From the NCBI GenBank assembly GCA_016721015.1, contig JADKJL010000011.1:333890-397889 (forward strand): DNA of 64,000 bases, in the 5' to 3' direction. Below the pieces are notes generated by a model. That model ran no database searches, was not told the origin of the DNA, and saw only the letters and a program-made list of their open reading frames with translations. Made by a program: the position numbers and the translations under genes. Origin of the DNA: Lysobacterales bacterium (GTDB lineage: Bacteria; Pseudomonadota; Gammaproteobacteria; Xanthomonadales; Rhodanobacteraceae). Shown one piece after another: positions 52,511-61,619 of this stretch (within the stretch, counting starts at the first letter, position 1; each line of letters opens with the position of its first letter).

Positions 52511-52583
52511 CGTCACTTCCATTGAGGCAGGGGCGGCTGGCGGCGAGGGCACACCGCTTCCGTTGTTGTTGGGCAGAACCGGC

Positions 52584-53930
52584 TCAGTGGATGAGCCGAA
52601 GAATATCGTTGTAGAACGCCAGCCCCATCAGGGCCACCAGCATCATCAGGCCGACATACTGGCCTGCAATCTGGCTGCGTTCACTCACCGGACTGCCTTT
52701 GATCAGTTCGATAAGGTAATACAGCAGGTGCCCGCCGTCCAAGATCGGGATAGGCAAAAGGTTGATGATCGCCAACGACAGCGAGATCAGGGCGAGGAAA
52801 CCGAGGAACCAGGCGAGGCCCAACTGGGCCGACCCATTGGCGAAGCGTGCGATGGTGATCGGGCCGGACAGGTTGTCCAGGCTGGCCCGGCCAACCACGA
52901 GCATCTTGATCATGCCGAGCGAGCTCTTGGTGACATCCCAGGTTTCCGCGAAAGCCTGCGGAATCGCGTCGAGCGGTCCGTACTTGAGGGTGGCGTCGTG
53001 GCTGTCAGTGCTGGCGATGCCGATCACGAAGCGGGATTTCCCGTCGGCGGCCGTGATTTCCCGGGCCTTGAGCTTGATGTCGAGCTGCTCCTCGCCGCGC
53101 TTGATGACGAGGTCGAGTGCGGGATTCCGGGCCGCCTGCTCGGGCACCAGCGACTCGATATCCGCAAACGATGCGACTTCCTGGCCATTGATGCGCAGGA
53201 TGCGGTCGCCCGATCTGAGCCCAGCCGCAGCGGCGGGCATGTCGTCGCTGATCCGGCCGATGATCGCGGGCTGCTTGCGGGGTTGCAGGCTCAAACCAAT
53301 GCGATCGAACAACTCGGCTTCGGCAATCGTCGCCGGCAGCTTGCTGAAAGCCAGCGTCCGCGTGGCAACCGTGCCGAGAGCGGTTTGTACCTCGACCGGG
53401 GTGTCGTAGCGACCGACCGCGTTCTCGCCGAGCTTCTGGATCGCCTTGCTCCACGAATCGATGGGCGCCCCGTTGATGGCGGTGATGCGGTCGCCGGCTT
53501 CGATGCCGGCCTCGGCGGCGACGCCGGTGGGTGCAGCCACGATCGGCAGGTAATCGGGTTTGCCAACCACAAACATCAGCCAGAACGCGAACACGGTGAA
53601 GATCAGGTTGAACGCGGGGCCGGCGGCGGCGATCGCCATGCGCTGGCCGACCGGCTTGCGGTTGTGCGCCTGGTCGAGTTCTTCCGGGGCGACTTCGCCT
53701 TCACGCTCGTCGAGCATCTTCACGTAGCCGCCGAGCGGGATCGCGGCGATGGCGAACTCGGTGCCATGGCGGTCACGGCGCATCCACAGCGGCTTGCCGA
53801 AGCCGACCGAGAAGCGCAGTACCTTGACCCCGCACAGGCGGGCGACGATGAAGTGGCCGAACTCGTGAAAGGTGACCAGCAGGCCGAGGGTGACCAGCAG
53901 CCACCACACGGATCCGAAAAACTCGTTCAT
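52584..53930 (-). CDS. rseP: site-2 protease RseP
   Basis: RseP is the intramembrane zinc protease that cleaves the anti-sigma factor RseA during envelope stress. The 448-residue protein has the HEFGH zinc site in the first helix (LVTFHEFGHFIVARL near 17-31), two periplasmic PDZ domains (about 115-300, including GVAAEAGIEAGDRITAING and PAAAAGLRSGDRILRINGQ), and the C-terminal LPIPILDGGHLLYYL motif with the third metal ligand. I used the ATG at 53930 (MNEFFGSVWW). It follows dxr by 16 bp. Confidence 0.96.
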   Translation of the reverse strand: MNEFFGSVWWLLVTLGLLVTFHEFGHFIVARLCGVKVLRFSVGFGKPLWMRRDRHGTEFAIAAIPLGGYVKMLDEREGEVAPEELDQAHNRKPVGQRMAIAAAGPAFNLIFTVFAFWLMFVVGKPDYLPIVAAPTGVAAEAGIEAGDRITAINGAPIDSWSKAIQKLGENAVGRYDTPVEVQTALGTVATRTLAFSKLPATIAEAELFDRIGLSLQPRKQPAIIGRISDDMPAAAAGLRSGDRILRINGQEVASFADIESLVPEQAARNPALDLVIKRGEEQLDIKLKAREITAADGKSRFVIGIASTDSHDATLKYGPLDAIPQAFAETWDVTKSSLGMIKMLVVGRASLDNLSGPITIARFANGSAQLGLAWFLGFLALISLSLAIINLLPIPILDGGHLLYYLIELIKGSPVSERSQIAGQYVGLMMLVALMGLAFYNDILRLIH

Positions 53931-53946
53931 TCCAACATCTCGATAA

Positions 53947-55125
53947 TCATGCCGCCAGACGGGCAATGATACGTTGTGCTTCGCGTCGCGCGGTTAAATC
54001 ACTGTCAAGCAGGCCCGGCAAATCGTTGACCGTGCCCAGCGGCACGCGTTCCAGGCAGGCCTCGATGACGGTCTCGATGGCGAGAAACGGCAGGTGGCCA
54101 TCCAGAAATGCCGCGACCGCTTCCTCATTGGCTGCATTCAGGGTTGTCGGCGCGCTGCCGCCGCTGGCAAGTGCCTGATAGGCCAGATCCAGACAGCGGA
54201 AGGTGGCCCGATCGACAGCCTCGAATCCAAGCCGGGCGATCCGGACCAGATCGAGCGCCGCCACACCGGCATCGATGCGTTGCGGCCAGGCCAGGGCGTA
54301 GGCGATCGCCGTGCGCATGTCCGGGTTGCCGAGCTGGGCCAGCACCGAGCCATCGTGATATTCGACCATTGAATGGACGATGCTTTGCGGGTGTACGACG
54401 ACCTCGATGTCGGCCGCCGCCGCATCGAACAGGAAATGCGCCTCGATGACTTCGAGCCCCTTGTTCATCAGGGTCGCTGAATCGACTGAAATTTTTCGAC
54501 CCATGCTCCAGTTTGGATGCGCGCAGGCCATGTCTGGCGTCACCGCCGCCAGATCGCTGCGCGTGCGCCCTCGAAATGGACCGCCCGAGGCGGTCAGCAG
54601 GATCCGGCGCACGCCACATTCGGCGAGATCGCGGCGCTCGCGCGGCAGGCACTGGAACACCGCGTTGTGTTCCGAATCGAGCGGCAACAGCAAGCCGCCG
54701 CCCTGATCGAGCGCGGCGCGCAGCAAGCTGCCGGCCATCACCACCGATTCCTTGTTGGCCAGCAGCAGGCGCTTGCCGGTGCGCGCCGCGGCCAGGGTCG
54801 ATTCGAGACCGGCCGCACCGACGATTGCGGCGACGACGCAATCGGCATGACTGCCCTGCGCCGCTTCGATCAAACCCTGCGAGCCCGATAACACGCGGGC
54901 ATCCACCCCGGCGGATCTGAGGCGATCGACCAGTTCCCGCTCAAGCGCTGGATCGGCAATCACCGCGATTTCGGGATGCCACTGCCGGCACAAGGCGACC
55001 AATGCATCGACATTGCGGTGCGCCGACAGCGCGGTGATGCGGAACCGCTCCGGATGGCGCTGGACGACATCCAGCGTGCTCGCGCCGATCGAGCCGGTCG
55101 CGCCAAGGAGGGCGATGCGCATCAT
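53947..55125 (-). CDS. dxr: 1-deoxy-D-xylulose-5-phosphate reductoisomerase
   Basis: Dxr makes methylerythritol phosphate in the MEP isoprenoid pathway, which feeds UppS next door. The 392-residue enzyme has the NADPH-binding LLGATGSIGASTLDVVQRHP at 6-25, LANKESVVMAG near 125, the substrate/metal region LPLDSEHNAVFQCL near 150, ILLTASGGPFRG near 175, HPNWSMGRKISVDSATLMNK near 210, and VVHPQSIVHSM near 252. The first of two tandem ATGs overlaps the cdsA stop (ATGA). Confidence 0.97.
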   Translation of the reverse strand: MMRIALLGATGSIGASTLDVVQRHPERFRITALSAHRNVDALVALCRQWHPEIAVIADPALERELVDRLRSAGVDARVLSGSQGLIEAAQGSHADCVVAAIVGAAGLESTLAAARTGKRLLLANKESVVMAGSLLRAALDQGGGLLLPLDSEHNAVFQCLPRERRDLAECGVRRILLTASGGPFRGRTRSDLAAVTPDMACAHPNWSMGRKISVDSATLMNKGLEVIEAHFLFDAAAADIEVVVHPQSIVHSMVEYHDGSVLAQLGNPDMRTAIAYALAWPQRIDAGVAALDLVRIARLGFEAVDRATFRCLDLAYQALASGGSAPTTLNAANEEAVAAFLDGHLPFLAIETVIEACLERVPLGTVNDLPGLLDSDLTARREAQRIIARLAA

Positions 55126-55949
55126 GCTGGAACGAAAAGGTCGATCAGCAGTTTGCCGAGGGCGAACATCGGCATCGCGGCGAATACGCCATCGAGGCGA
55201 TCGAGCAAGCCACCATGGCCCGGAAACAATGCACCCGAATCCTTCACGTTGGCCTGGCGCTTCATCAGGCTCTCGAACAGGTCACCAAGAATCGACCAGA
55301 CCACGCAAAGCAGGCCGAGCACGACGAGCAGGGCCAGCGCCACGCCGCGAGCACCAATCCACCAGCCGCCAATCAAGGCAATCAAGCCGCTGCCGAGCAG
55401 GGCACCCCAGACTCCTTCGAGGGTCTTGCCGGGGCTGATCCGCGGGGCCAGCTTGTTGCGACCCCAGCGGCTGCCGAACACATAGGCAAAGGTATCGGCG
55501 GCCCAGACCACGAACAAGGCATACAGGGCCCAGACTCCGCCGACACCGGGCGCATCATGGATCTGCACGAGGGCGGTCCAGCTGGGCACCAGCACCAGCC
55601 ATCCGGCGACCAGCTTGATCGCGACATTGCGCGGGTTCGGTGATGCCGCAAACGAGAATCCGCGCATCCACCACAGCGCAACCAGCCACCACGCCACGCC
55701 GATGACGATGCACAGCCACCACGCGGGCTGGCCGCGAAGCAGCCAGAGGCCAGCCATCATCAGGAGGGTCAGCACGACGGCGCTTGCGCGTGCCAGGTGC
55801 TGCTGCATGCCGATCAGCCGCGTCCATTCCCACATCGCCGCCGCCCAGACCAGAGCCAGCAGGCCGGCGAACAGCGGCGTCGAGGACAACAGGATGAAGG
55901 CGATCGCGATCGGCGCGAGGATCAGGCTGGTGATGATTCGCTGTTTCAT
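55122..55949 (-). CDS. cdsA: phosphatidate cytidylyltransferase CdsA
   Basis: CdsA makes CDP-diacylglycerol, precursor of all phospholipids. The 275-residue membrane protein has about eight helices and the CDS signature near 185-220 (WAADTFAYVFGSRWGRNKLA followed by PRISPGKTLEG). The C-terminal region FPGHGGLLDRLDGVFAAMP near 245 carries the essential Asp pair. It overlaps uppS and dxr by 4 nt each. Confidence 0.96.
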   Translation of the reverse strand: MKQRIITSLILAPIAIAFILLSSTPLFAGLLALVWAAAMWEWTRLIGMQQHLARASAVVLTLLMMAGLWLLRGQPAWWLCIVIGVAWWLVALWWMRGFSFAASPNPRNVAIKLVAGWLVLVPSWTALVQIHDAPGVGGVWALYALFVVWAADTFAYVFGSRWGRNKLAPRISPGKTLEGVWGALLGSGLIALIGGWWIGARGVALALLVVLGLLCVVWSILGDLFESLMKRQANVKDSGALFPGHGGLLDRLDGVFAAMPMFALGKLLIDLFVPA

Positions 55950-56713
55950 GCAACTCCCTGACCGGAATCGGCGACCACCTGGGCGGAAGTTTGGCCGAAG
56001 CGACGCTCGCGACGCGAAAATTCGTTGACGCAGTGATCGAGCACGGCGGCGTCGACATCAGGCCATAGCGTATCGATGAAAACCAGTTCCGCATAGGCGA
56101 GCTGCCAGAGCAGGAAATTGCTGATGCGCAACTCCCCGCCGGTGCGGATGAAAAGGTCGACCGGCGGTTGCCCGGCGAGGGCGAACCAGCGCGCAAGCAG
56201 GTTCTCGTTGATCGCCGCCGCCTCGATTTCACCGCGGGCGACCGCTTCGGCGGCCATGCGTGCGGCGTTGGCGATATCCCAGCGGCCACCATAATTGACC
56301 GCCACATTTGCCAGCAGGGCGGTATTCGCCCGCGTCTTCTCCATCGCCTTGAGCATGCGTGCATGCAATTCGGGCGAGAACGCCGACAGATCACCGATGA
56401 ACTCGATGCGCACGCCATGGCCGTGCAGCTCGTCGACCTCCCGATCCAGCGCCTTGAGAAACAGGCTCATCAGGGCGCCCACCTCATCTTCCGGCCGCTT
56501 CCAGTTTTCGCTCGAAAACGCGAACAGGGTCAACGCCTTGATGCCACGGCGCAGGCAGTACTCGACCGTCGAACGCAGTGCCTTCTGGCCCTCGCGATGA
56601 CCAAAGCTGCGCGGACGATGGCGGCTCTCGGCCCAGCGCCCGTTGCCATCCATGACGATGGCAAGGTGCTGCGGCGCGCGCACGGTGTCTGCGCTCGCGG
56701 GACGGGTACTCAT
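55946..56713 (-). CDS. uppS: undecaprenyl pyrophosphate synthase UppS
   Basis: UppS condenses IPP with FPP to the C55 carrier used for peptidoglycan and O-antigen. The 255-residue cis-prenyltransferase shows HLAIVMDGNGRWAESRHRPR near 17-36 (catalytic Asp), GHREG, FAFSSENWKRP near 71, and the C-terminal DLFIRTGGELRISNFLLWQL near 195. The length and N-terminus are normal. It lies 26 bp after frr and overlaps cdsA by 4 nt. Confidence 0.97.
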   Translation of the reverse strand: MSTRPASADTVRAPQHLAIVMDGNGRWAESRHRPRSFGHREGQKALRSTVEYCLRRGIKALTLFAFSSENWKRPEDEVGALMSLFLKALDREVDELHGHGVRIEFIGDLSAFSPELHARMLKAMEKTRANTALLANVAVNYGGRWDIANAARMAAEAVARGEIEAAAINENLLARWFALAGQPPVDLFIRTGGELRISNFLLWQLAYAELVFIDTLWPDVDAAVLDHCVNEFSRRERRFGQTSAQVVADSGQGVA

Positions 56714-56739
56714 GTTGTGGCGGCAGACGGATCGACGGC

Positions 56740-57297
56740 TCAGATCGCCATCAATTCGTCTTCCTTGTTCTTGACCACGCCGTCGACATCCTTGACGAAC
56801 TTGTCGGTCAGCTTCTGCACCTCGTCCTCGGCGCGACGCTCCTCATCCTCACTGATCTGCTTGTCCTTGAGCAGTTCCTTGATGTGATGGATGGCATCGC
56901 GGCGGATGTTGCGAATCGCGACCTTGGCGTTTTCGCCTTCGCCGGCGACCTGTTTGGACAGTTCCTTGCGGCGCTGCTCGGTCAGGGCCGGCAGGTTGAT
57001 GCGAATGACCTGGCCGACCGTGGTCGGGGTCAGACCGAGGTTCGAGCCGAGAATGGCCTTCTCGACGATCGCCACCATCGGCTTCTCGAACGGGGTGATG
57101 GTCAGCGAGCGCGCATCGGCCACCGCGACATTGGCGACCTGGGTCAAGGGCACATCGGAGCCGTAATAGGGAACGATCAGTTGATCGACGAGGGCGACGC
57201 TGGCGCGCCCGGTGCGCAGGTGGGTGAGATCCTGACGCAGCGATTCGACGCTCTTGGTCATGCGCGTCTGCGCATCTTTCTTGATGTCTTCCAGCAT
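56740..57297 (-). CDS. frr: ribosome recycling factor
   Basis: Frr splits post-termination ribosomes together with EF-G. The 185-residue protein is exactly the normal size, with MTKSVESLRQDLTHLRTGRA near 13, VPYYGSDVPLTQVANVAVAD near 47, ITPFEKPMVAIVEKAI, RINLPALTEQRRKEL near 110 and the long C-terminal helix. I chose the ATG at 57297 (MLEDIKKDAQ). It follows pyrH across 341 bp that hold REP elements, a longer gap than usual for this pair. Confidence 0.97.
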   Translation of the reverse strand: MLEDIKKDAQTRMTKSVESLRQDLTHLRTGRASVALVDQLIVPYYGSDVPLTQVANVAVADARSLTITPFEKPMVAIVEKAILGSNLGLTPTTVGQVIRINLPALTEQRRKELSKQVAGEGENAKVAIRNIRRDAIHHIKELLKDKQISEDEERRAEDEVQKLTDKFVKDVDGVVKNKEDELMAI

Positions 57298-57407
57298 GGT
57301 TCGGTCACCCGTGGTGCAATGCGAATGGCCGCGAAGTATAGCAGCGGCACCAGCAACGAAGCAGAACCGCCGGGACAGCCATCGAAGCCCGCGCACGGAA
57401 TCGGCTT

Positions 57408-57536
57408 GTCGTGGGAGAGGCCTTCATGCCCGATGCACTTCGTCACGTTGACGGAAGGAGCGTCGCCGGAAAGAGCCCGAAGATGAAGCAAGCAACGATG
57501 CCCTGTCTTTCGTGGGAGCGACTTCAGTCGCGATGC
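57408..57536 (+). repeat. two REP copies in the pyrH-frr gap
   Basis: TCGTGGGAGAGGCCTTCATG (from 57409) and TCGTGGGAGCGACTTCAGTC (from 57510), each ending in CGATGC, are direct copies of the REP unit arrayed at 41274. The rest of the 341-bp gap between pyrH and frr shows nothing I can name. Confidence 0.75.
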
Positions 57537-57638
57537 ATTCCAATCTGCTTGCCAAGATGCCTATACCCCGCAGCGGGAATGAATCTTCCGTCATGCCGCC
57601 CAGGGTGCGATCTTCCCCAAACGCCGGAAGCTCAAGAA

Positions 57639-58361
57639 TCAACCCGCCTCGCTGACCAGGGTGCCGATCTGTTCGCCATGCATGATCCGCATCAGATCGC
57701 CCTCGCGCGACATGTTGTAGATGCGCAGCGGGATCTTGTGGTCGCGACACAGCGCAATGGCGCTGGTATCCATGACCTGCAGGTTGCGCTGGATCACCTC
57801 TTCGTAACTGAGGTGCTCGTAGCGCGTCGCATTGGGGTTTCGGGCCGGGTCTGACGTGTACACGCCATCAACCTTGGTCGCCTTGAGCAACAAATCGGCG
57901 CCAATCTCGATCGCGCGCAAGGCCGCCGCCGAATCGGTCGTGAAAAACGGGTTGCCGGTGCCGGCCGCGAACAGCACCACGCGATTCTTCTCAAGATGCC
58001 GGATCGCGCGGCGACGGATGAAATCCTCGCAAACCTCGTTGATCTTGATCGCACTCATCGTGCGCGCCGAGCCACCGGCTCGCTCGATGGCATCCTGCAT
58101 GGCCAATGCGTTGATCACGGTTGCCAGCATGCCCATGTGGTCGCCGGTGACCCGGTCCATGCCCGAAGCGGCCAGACCGGCACCGCGGAAGATGTTGCCA
58201 CCGCCGATGACCACGCCCACCTGCACCCCGGCATTGCGCACTTCGAGGATCTCGCGCGCCAGCCGCCCGATCACCTTCGGATCGATCCCGTAATCGGATT
58301 CCCCCATCAGGGCCTCACCGGACAGCTTCAAAAGGATGCGGTGATGCTTGATCGCTGACAT
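57639..58361 (-). CDS. pyrH: UMP kinase PyrH
   Basis: PyrH phosphorylates UMP in pyrimidine synthesis. The 240-residue amino-acid-kinase-fold protein has ILLKLSGEALMG near 9, VGVVIGGGNIFRG near 49, DRVTGDHMGMLATVINALAM near 70, GTGNPFFTTDSAAALRA near 135 and KATKVDGVYTSDP near 160. The ATG at 58361 (MSAIKHHRIL) is the conserved start. In most relatives tsf and rpsB lie upstream; here the next gene is an unrelated secreted protein on the other strand. Confidence 0.97.
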   Translation of the reverse strand: MSAIKHHRILLKLSGEALMGESDYGIDPKVIGRLAREILEVRNAGVQVGVVIGGGNIFRGAGLAASGMDRVTGDHMGMLATVINALAMQDAIERAGGSARTMSAIKINEVCEDFIRRRAIRHLEKNRVVLFAAGTGNPFFTTDSAAALRAIEIGADLLLKATKVDGVYTSDPARNPNATRYEHLSYEEVIQRNLQVMDTSAIALCRDHKIPLRIYNMSREGDLMRIMHGEQIGTLVSEAG

Positions 58362-58686
58362 GGGGCGCTCCGGAGGATGGCAAAACGGACTCATTGTAAG
58401 GGAGTCGGTGCAATCTGCCACGCGTTGCGACGTTTGGTCCTCGATATGTCGGCATTCTCGTGACCCGCGCCGTGCTTCTTTGGCGCTGCCGTCTCTGGTG
58501 GGATTTGGGCGGTTTGCGTCTCGACCAAGGCCTTGCGCGGAAGCGCACCGCAGGATCCCGAACCATGCGGGTCGGCAGGGCGCCGCAACTCGGACGGCGG
58601 AGGCGTTAAGGTTGGAGAATAGCTTTACGCGGATCTATCTCACTGTTACAAAGAGCGCAATAAATCTTCGTGGAGAGCAGGACTGA
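58362..58686. other. divergent intergenic region, no gene recognised
   Basis: 325 bp separates pyrH from the secreted repeat protein. I looked for remnants of tsf or rpsB and did not see any. Base composition changes towards AT near 58610, at the start of the lower-GC segment. Both promoters must lie here but I cannot place them. Confidence 0.5.
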
Positions 58687-61413
58687 ATGGACGCGCAACG
58701 GACGGACGTTTCTGAAAACGCTGTGCATGCTTGGTTTCTTGTCGCGACCATTCTTCTTTTCGCGTCCCCATCGCTCCGGGCCAGCCCTTCGCAGCTGGTA
58801 GCTTTTGACTCGCAGATAACTGCAACAAGCGAGACCCAATCGATGTATTTCCCGCTGATTCGCTATGGCGACGCCAGCTACAATTTATTTCTTAATTACA
58901 AAACTTTGGATGGAACCGCAATTGCAGGGACAGACTACCTGTCAACGACAGGCGTCGCGACTCTCGTCGAAAATTCTCCCGGAATATTCCTCCCCGTTCC
59001 TATCCTTCCCGGCCAGGCGTCCGGACCTCCTAGGTCGTTTGAATTACAAGTCTGGGCTGTTGGTGTCGGCCCAACGCTGAAATTTTCAGCTCCCCAGCAA
59101 ATTCCGATTGCGCAATATCCATACTCCGTACTTGCAGTCGACCTCAATTCTGATGGCAAGCCGGATCTGCTATCTGGAGAGTCGAATGGGCAAAACAAAG
59201 TGGCCGTCGCAGTGAATAAGACGATACCAGGTAGCTCCACCATTACCTTCATGCCACCTCAAGATTTTCTGACGGGTTCAGACACATACTCCATTGCATC
59301 TGCAGATTTCAATCTGGACGGCATGCGTGATGTTGTGGTTACAAATGAGAATAACAATAACATTTCAATACTTATTAATTCAACTGTTCCCGGTTCCGAC
59401 ACGATTTCCTTCCTCCCTCAGCAGACATTCGCTAGTGGTCTTGGGCCGCACGCAGTCGCATCATCTGATTTCAACGGAGACGGAAAACCGGATTTGGTTG
59501 TTGCCAACGCGTATGGAAATTCTGTTTCTGTCTTTCTAAACACATCGGCCTTGGGAGGTGCGCCCTCATTTGCCGCCCGGGTTGATTTTTCGGTGGGAAG
59601 CACTCCCATTCATGTCGCGATTGGTGACTTCGATAGGGACGGAAAGCCAGATGTGGCAACGGCAAACTATGCGGGCAATTCCGTGTCCGTATTGATGGGT
59701 AGTACAAATCAGGGTAGCAACGTTCCCAGCTTTAATTCACAACAGATATTTTCAGTTGGTGATTCTGCGATGGGGCTGATTGCTTCTGACATAGACGGCG
59801 ACGGACGAACGGACATTCTTGCTGGAGTCTATGGCGGTAAGGTTTCATTGCTTAGAAATGTGGGTGCAATGGCAGGAGGGCTACAATTGGCAGCAGCGCC
59901 TCAAGTTGCCGTAGGCGTCGCGGCAGATTCGTTCTCGTTGGCGGACGTCAATGGAGACGGCAAGGGCGATCTAGTTGTTGCAGGAAGTTCCAACTTCATC
60001 TCGGTTTTGGCGAATGTGACGAATCCAGCACTCGACCTTCCTCAACTTGCTTCGCCAATTCAATTTCCCGCTGGAGCCTTGTCGGTGGCTGTTGACAGTG
60101 CAGACTTCAATGGCGACGGAAAGATTGATGTTGTCGTAGCCAATTTGAGCTTGAATTCTCTGTCAGTCCTGGTCAATCAGACTCCGGCTCCCCGTGCCGT
60201 ATTGAATTTTTCAAGCAGGAATGCATTGCTTGGAGGGAATGCACCATTCATGGCATCGGGAGTCGACCTGAATGGCGACGGGACTGTTGATGTCGTGCTT
60301 TCAAATCCCGCAGATGGGACGGTGTCGACACTCGTGAATTCAACGGGTTTCGGTGCTCGGGAATCTCAGTTTCTGCCTCGCCAGTCATTCAGTGTCGGAC
60401 CCAATCCTCACCATTTGGTAGCGTCGGATTTCAACAACGATGGTCGAAATGATCTCGCTGTGGCAAACAGGGGAGATGACTCTATCTCCATTCTGGAGAA
60501 TGACAGCGGACCAGGAGGCAGCAAACTAGCGTTCCTGGCTGAGAGCAGATTTGCCAGCAACCAAATGCCATTTTCGATGGTTGGGGCAGATCTGAACTCC
60601 GACGGAAAGACCGACCTTGCCGTTGTAAATGCGACAAGCAACACATTTTCCGTGCTAACGAATACGAGTATCCCAGGAACGCCTGGTATTCAGTTCACAA
60701 GCCCTATGGCGTTCGCTACCGGCGCGTATCCGACATCAATAGCCACTTGTAACTTCGCTGGCAGCGAGCGATTGGACGTGGTTGTCGCGAATCGCGATGA
60801 AAACACTGTGTCCATTTACATTAACGTCACCTCTCTTGGAGCTCTCATTCCCGCATTCAGTCAAAAAAGTTCATCTGATGTCGGAACAGGCCCGGCGGTA
60901 GTCGCCGCTTCGGACATTAACGGCGATGGCAAGTGCGATATTGTATCGCTCAACTTGAGTGAGTTTGGATCGACCACCGTGTCTGTATTGTTAAACAACA
61001 CGGTTGTCGGCTCGCCAATTCCGACTTTTGCAGAACATTGGGATGCCTACGTCAACGCCAGCATGGGTGCTTTTCTTGTCTTGCGTGATATGGACGGAAA
61101 CGGGAAGCCGGACATACTCATATCGAATCCCGGAAACAACACAATCACCTTGCTAGCCAACTCTACAAATGCTGGTGATATGTTTCCTTCAATAGGTTTC
61201 GAAACGAATTTCAGTATGGGTGATAGCCCGAGCTCTGTAGAGGTTTTGGACGTCAATCGAGATGGTCGGCCTGACTTGCTCAGCCCCAGCGCCGGCGACA
61301 GTTCTGCATCGGTTCGCCTCAGCACACAATATGCTGTTACGCCCGCCAGTGATTCATCCATCGGAACCATCAATCGAGATTCGATTTTCGCAAATGGATT
61401 CGATTTCTTCTGA
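58687..61413 (+). CDS. secreted Calx-beta / FG-GAP (VCBS) beta-propeller protein
   Basis: A 908-residue exported protein of unknown function. A signal peptide spans about residues 12-32 (WFLVATILLFASPSLRAS). A partial Calx-beta domain follows (YKTLDGTAIAGTDYLST near 78). From about 148 to 860 there are 14 FG-GAP-like repeats about 55 residues apart. Thirteen contain a calcium-loop motif such as DFNGDGKPD or DINGDGKCD, and the eleventh is degenerate (NFAGSERLD). This number would suit two seven-bladed propellers. The C-terminus is IFANGFDFF, close to the GFE-type tails common on secreted xanthomonad proteins. Codon use and base composition are AT-richer than the neighbours, suggesting acquisition. 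Confidence 0.85.
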   Translation: MDAQRTDVSENAVHAWFLVATILLFASPSLRASPSQLVAFDSQITATSETQSMYFPLIRYGDASYNLFLNYKTLDGTAIAGTDYLSTTGVATLVENSPGIFLPVPILPGQASGPPRSFELQVWAVGVGPTLKFSAPQQIPIAQYPYSVLAVDLNSDGKPDLLSGESNGQNKVAVAVNKTIPGSSTITFMPPQDFLTGSDTYSIASADFNLDGMRDVVVTNENNNNISILINSTVPGSDTISFLPQQTFASGLGPHAVASSDFNGDGKPDLVVANAYGNSVSVFLNTSALGGAPSFAARVDFSVGSTPIHVAIGDFDRDGKPDVATANYAGNSVSVLMGSTNQGSNVPSFNSQQIFSVGDSAMGLIASDIDGDGRTDILAGVYGGKVSLLRNVGAMAGGLQLAAAPQVAVGVAADSFSLADVNGDGKGDLVVAGSSNFISVLANVTNPALDLPQLASPIQFPAGALSVAVDSADFNGDGKIDVVVANLSLNSLSVLVNQTPAPRAVLNFSSRNALLGGNAPFMASGVDLNGDGTVDVVLSNPADGTVSTLVNSTGFGARESQFLPRQSFSVGPNPHHLVASDFNNDGRNDLAVANRGDDSISILENDSGPGGSKLAFLAESRFASNQMPFSMVGADLNSDGKTDLAVVNATSNTFSVLTNTSIPGTPGIQFTSPMAFATGAYPTSIATCNFAGSERLDVVVANRDENTVSIYINVTSLGALIPAFSQKSSSDVGTGPAVVAASDINGDGKCDIVSLNLSEFGSTTVSVLLNNTVVGSPIPTFAEHWDAYVNASMGAFLVLRDMDGNGKPDILISNPGNNTITLLANSTNAGDMFPSIGFETNFSMGDSPSSVEVLDVNRDGRPDLLSPSAGDSSASVRLSTQYAVTPASDSSIGTINRDSIFANGFDFF

Positions 61414-61442
61414 ATTCGCTGAAACAAAAGATGGGATCAATG

Positions 61443-61477
61443 GCGCCAGACTCGAATGGCGCTTACTTAAGCTTTTT
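61443..61477 (+). terminator. rho-independent terminator after the propeller gene
   Basis: GCGCCA and TGGCGC form a 6-bp stem with an 8-nt loop 30 bp after the stop codon. A T-rich tract ending CTTTTT follows within 15 nt. The stem is short, so strength is uncertain. Confidence 0.5.
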
Positions 61478-61619
61478 CATATGACCATAAATTCGTACTT
61501 GTTCGCGGACGAGATGGCGGGGTTTGGCCAATAGTGGAAAGGGTTTCGGCTGTTGCTGCCCGTTGAAAACTGACCATCTGGGGGTGCGGACAATAACTTG
61601 GACTACTAGGAGGTAGTTC

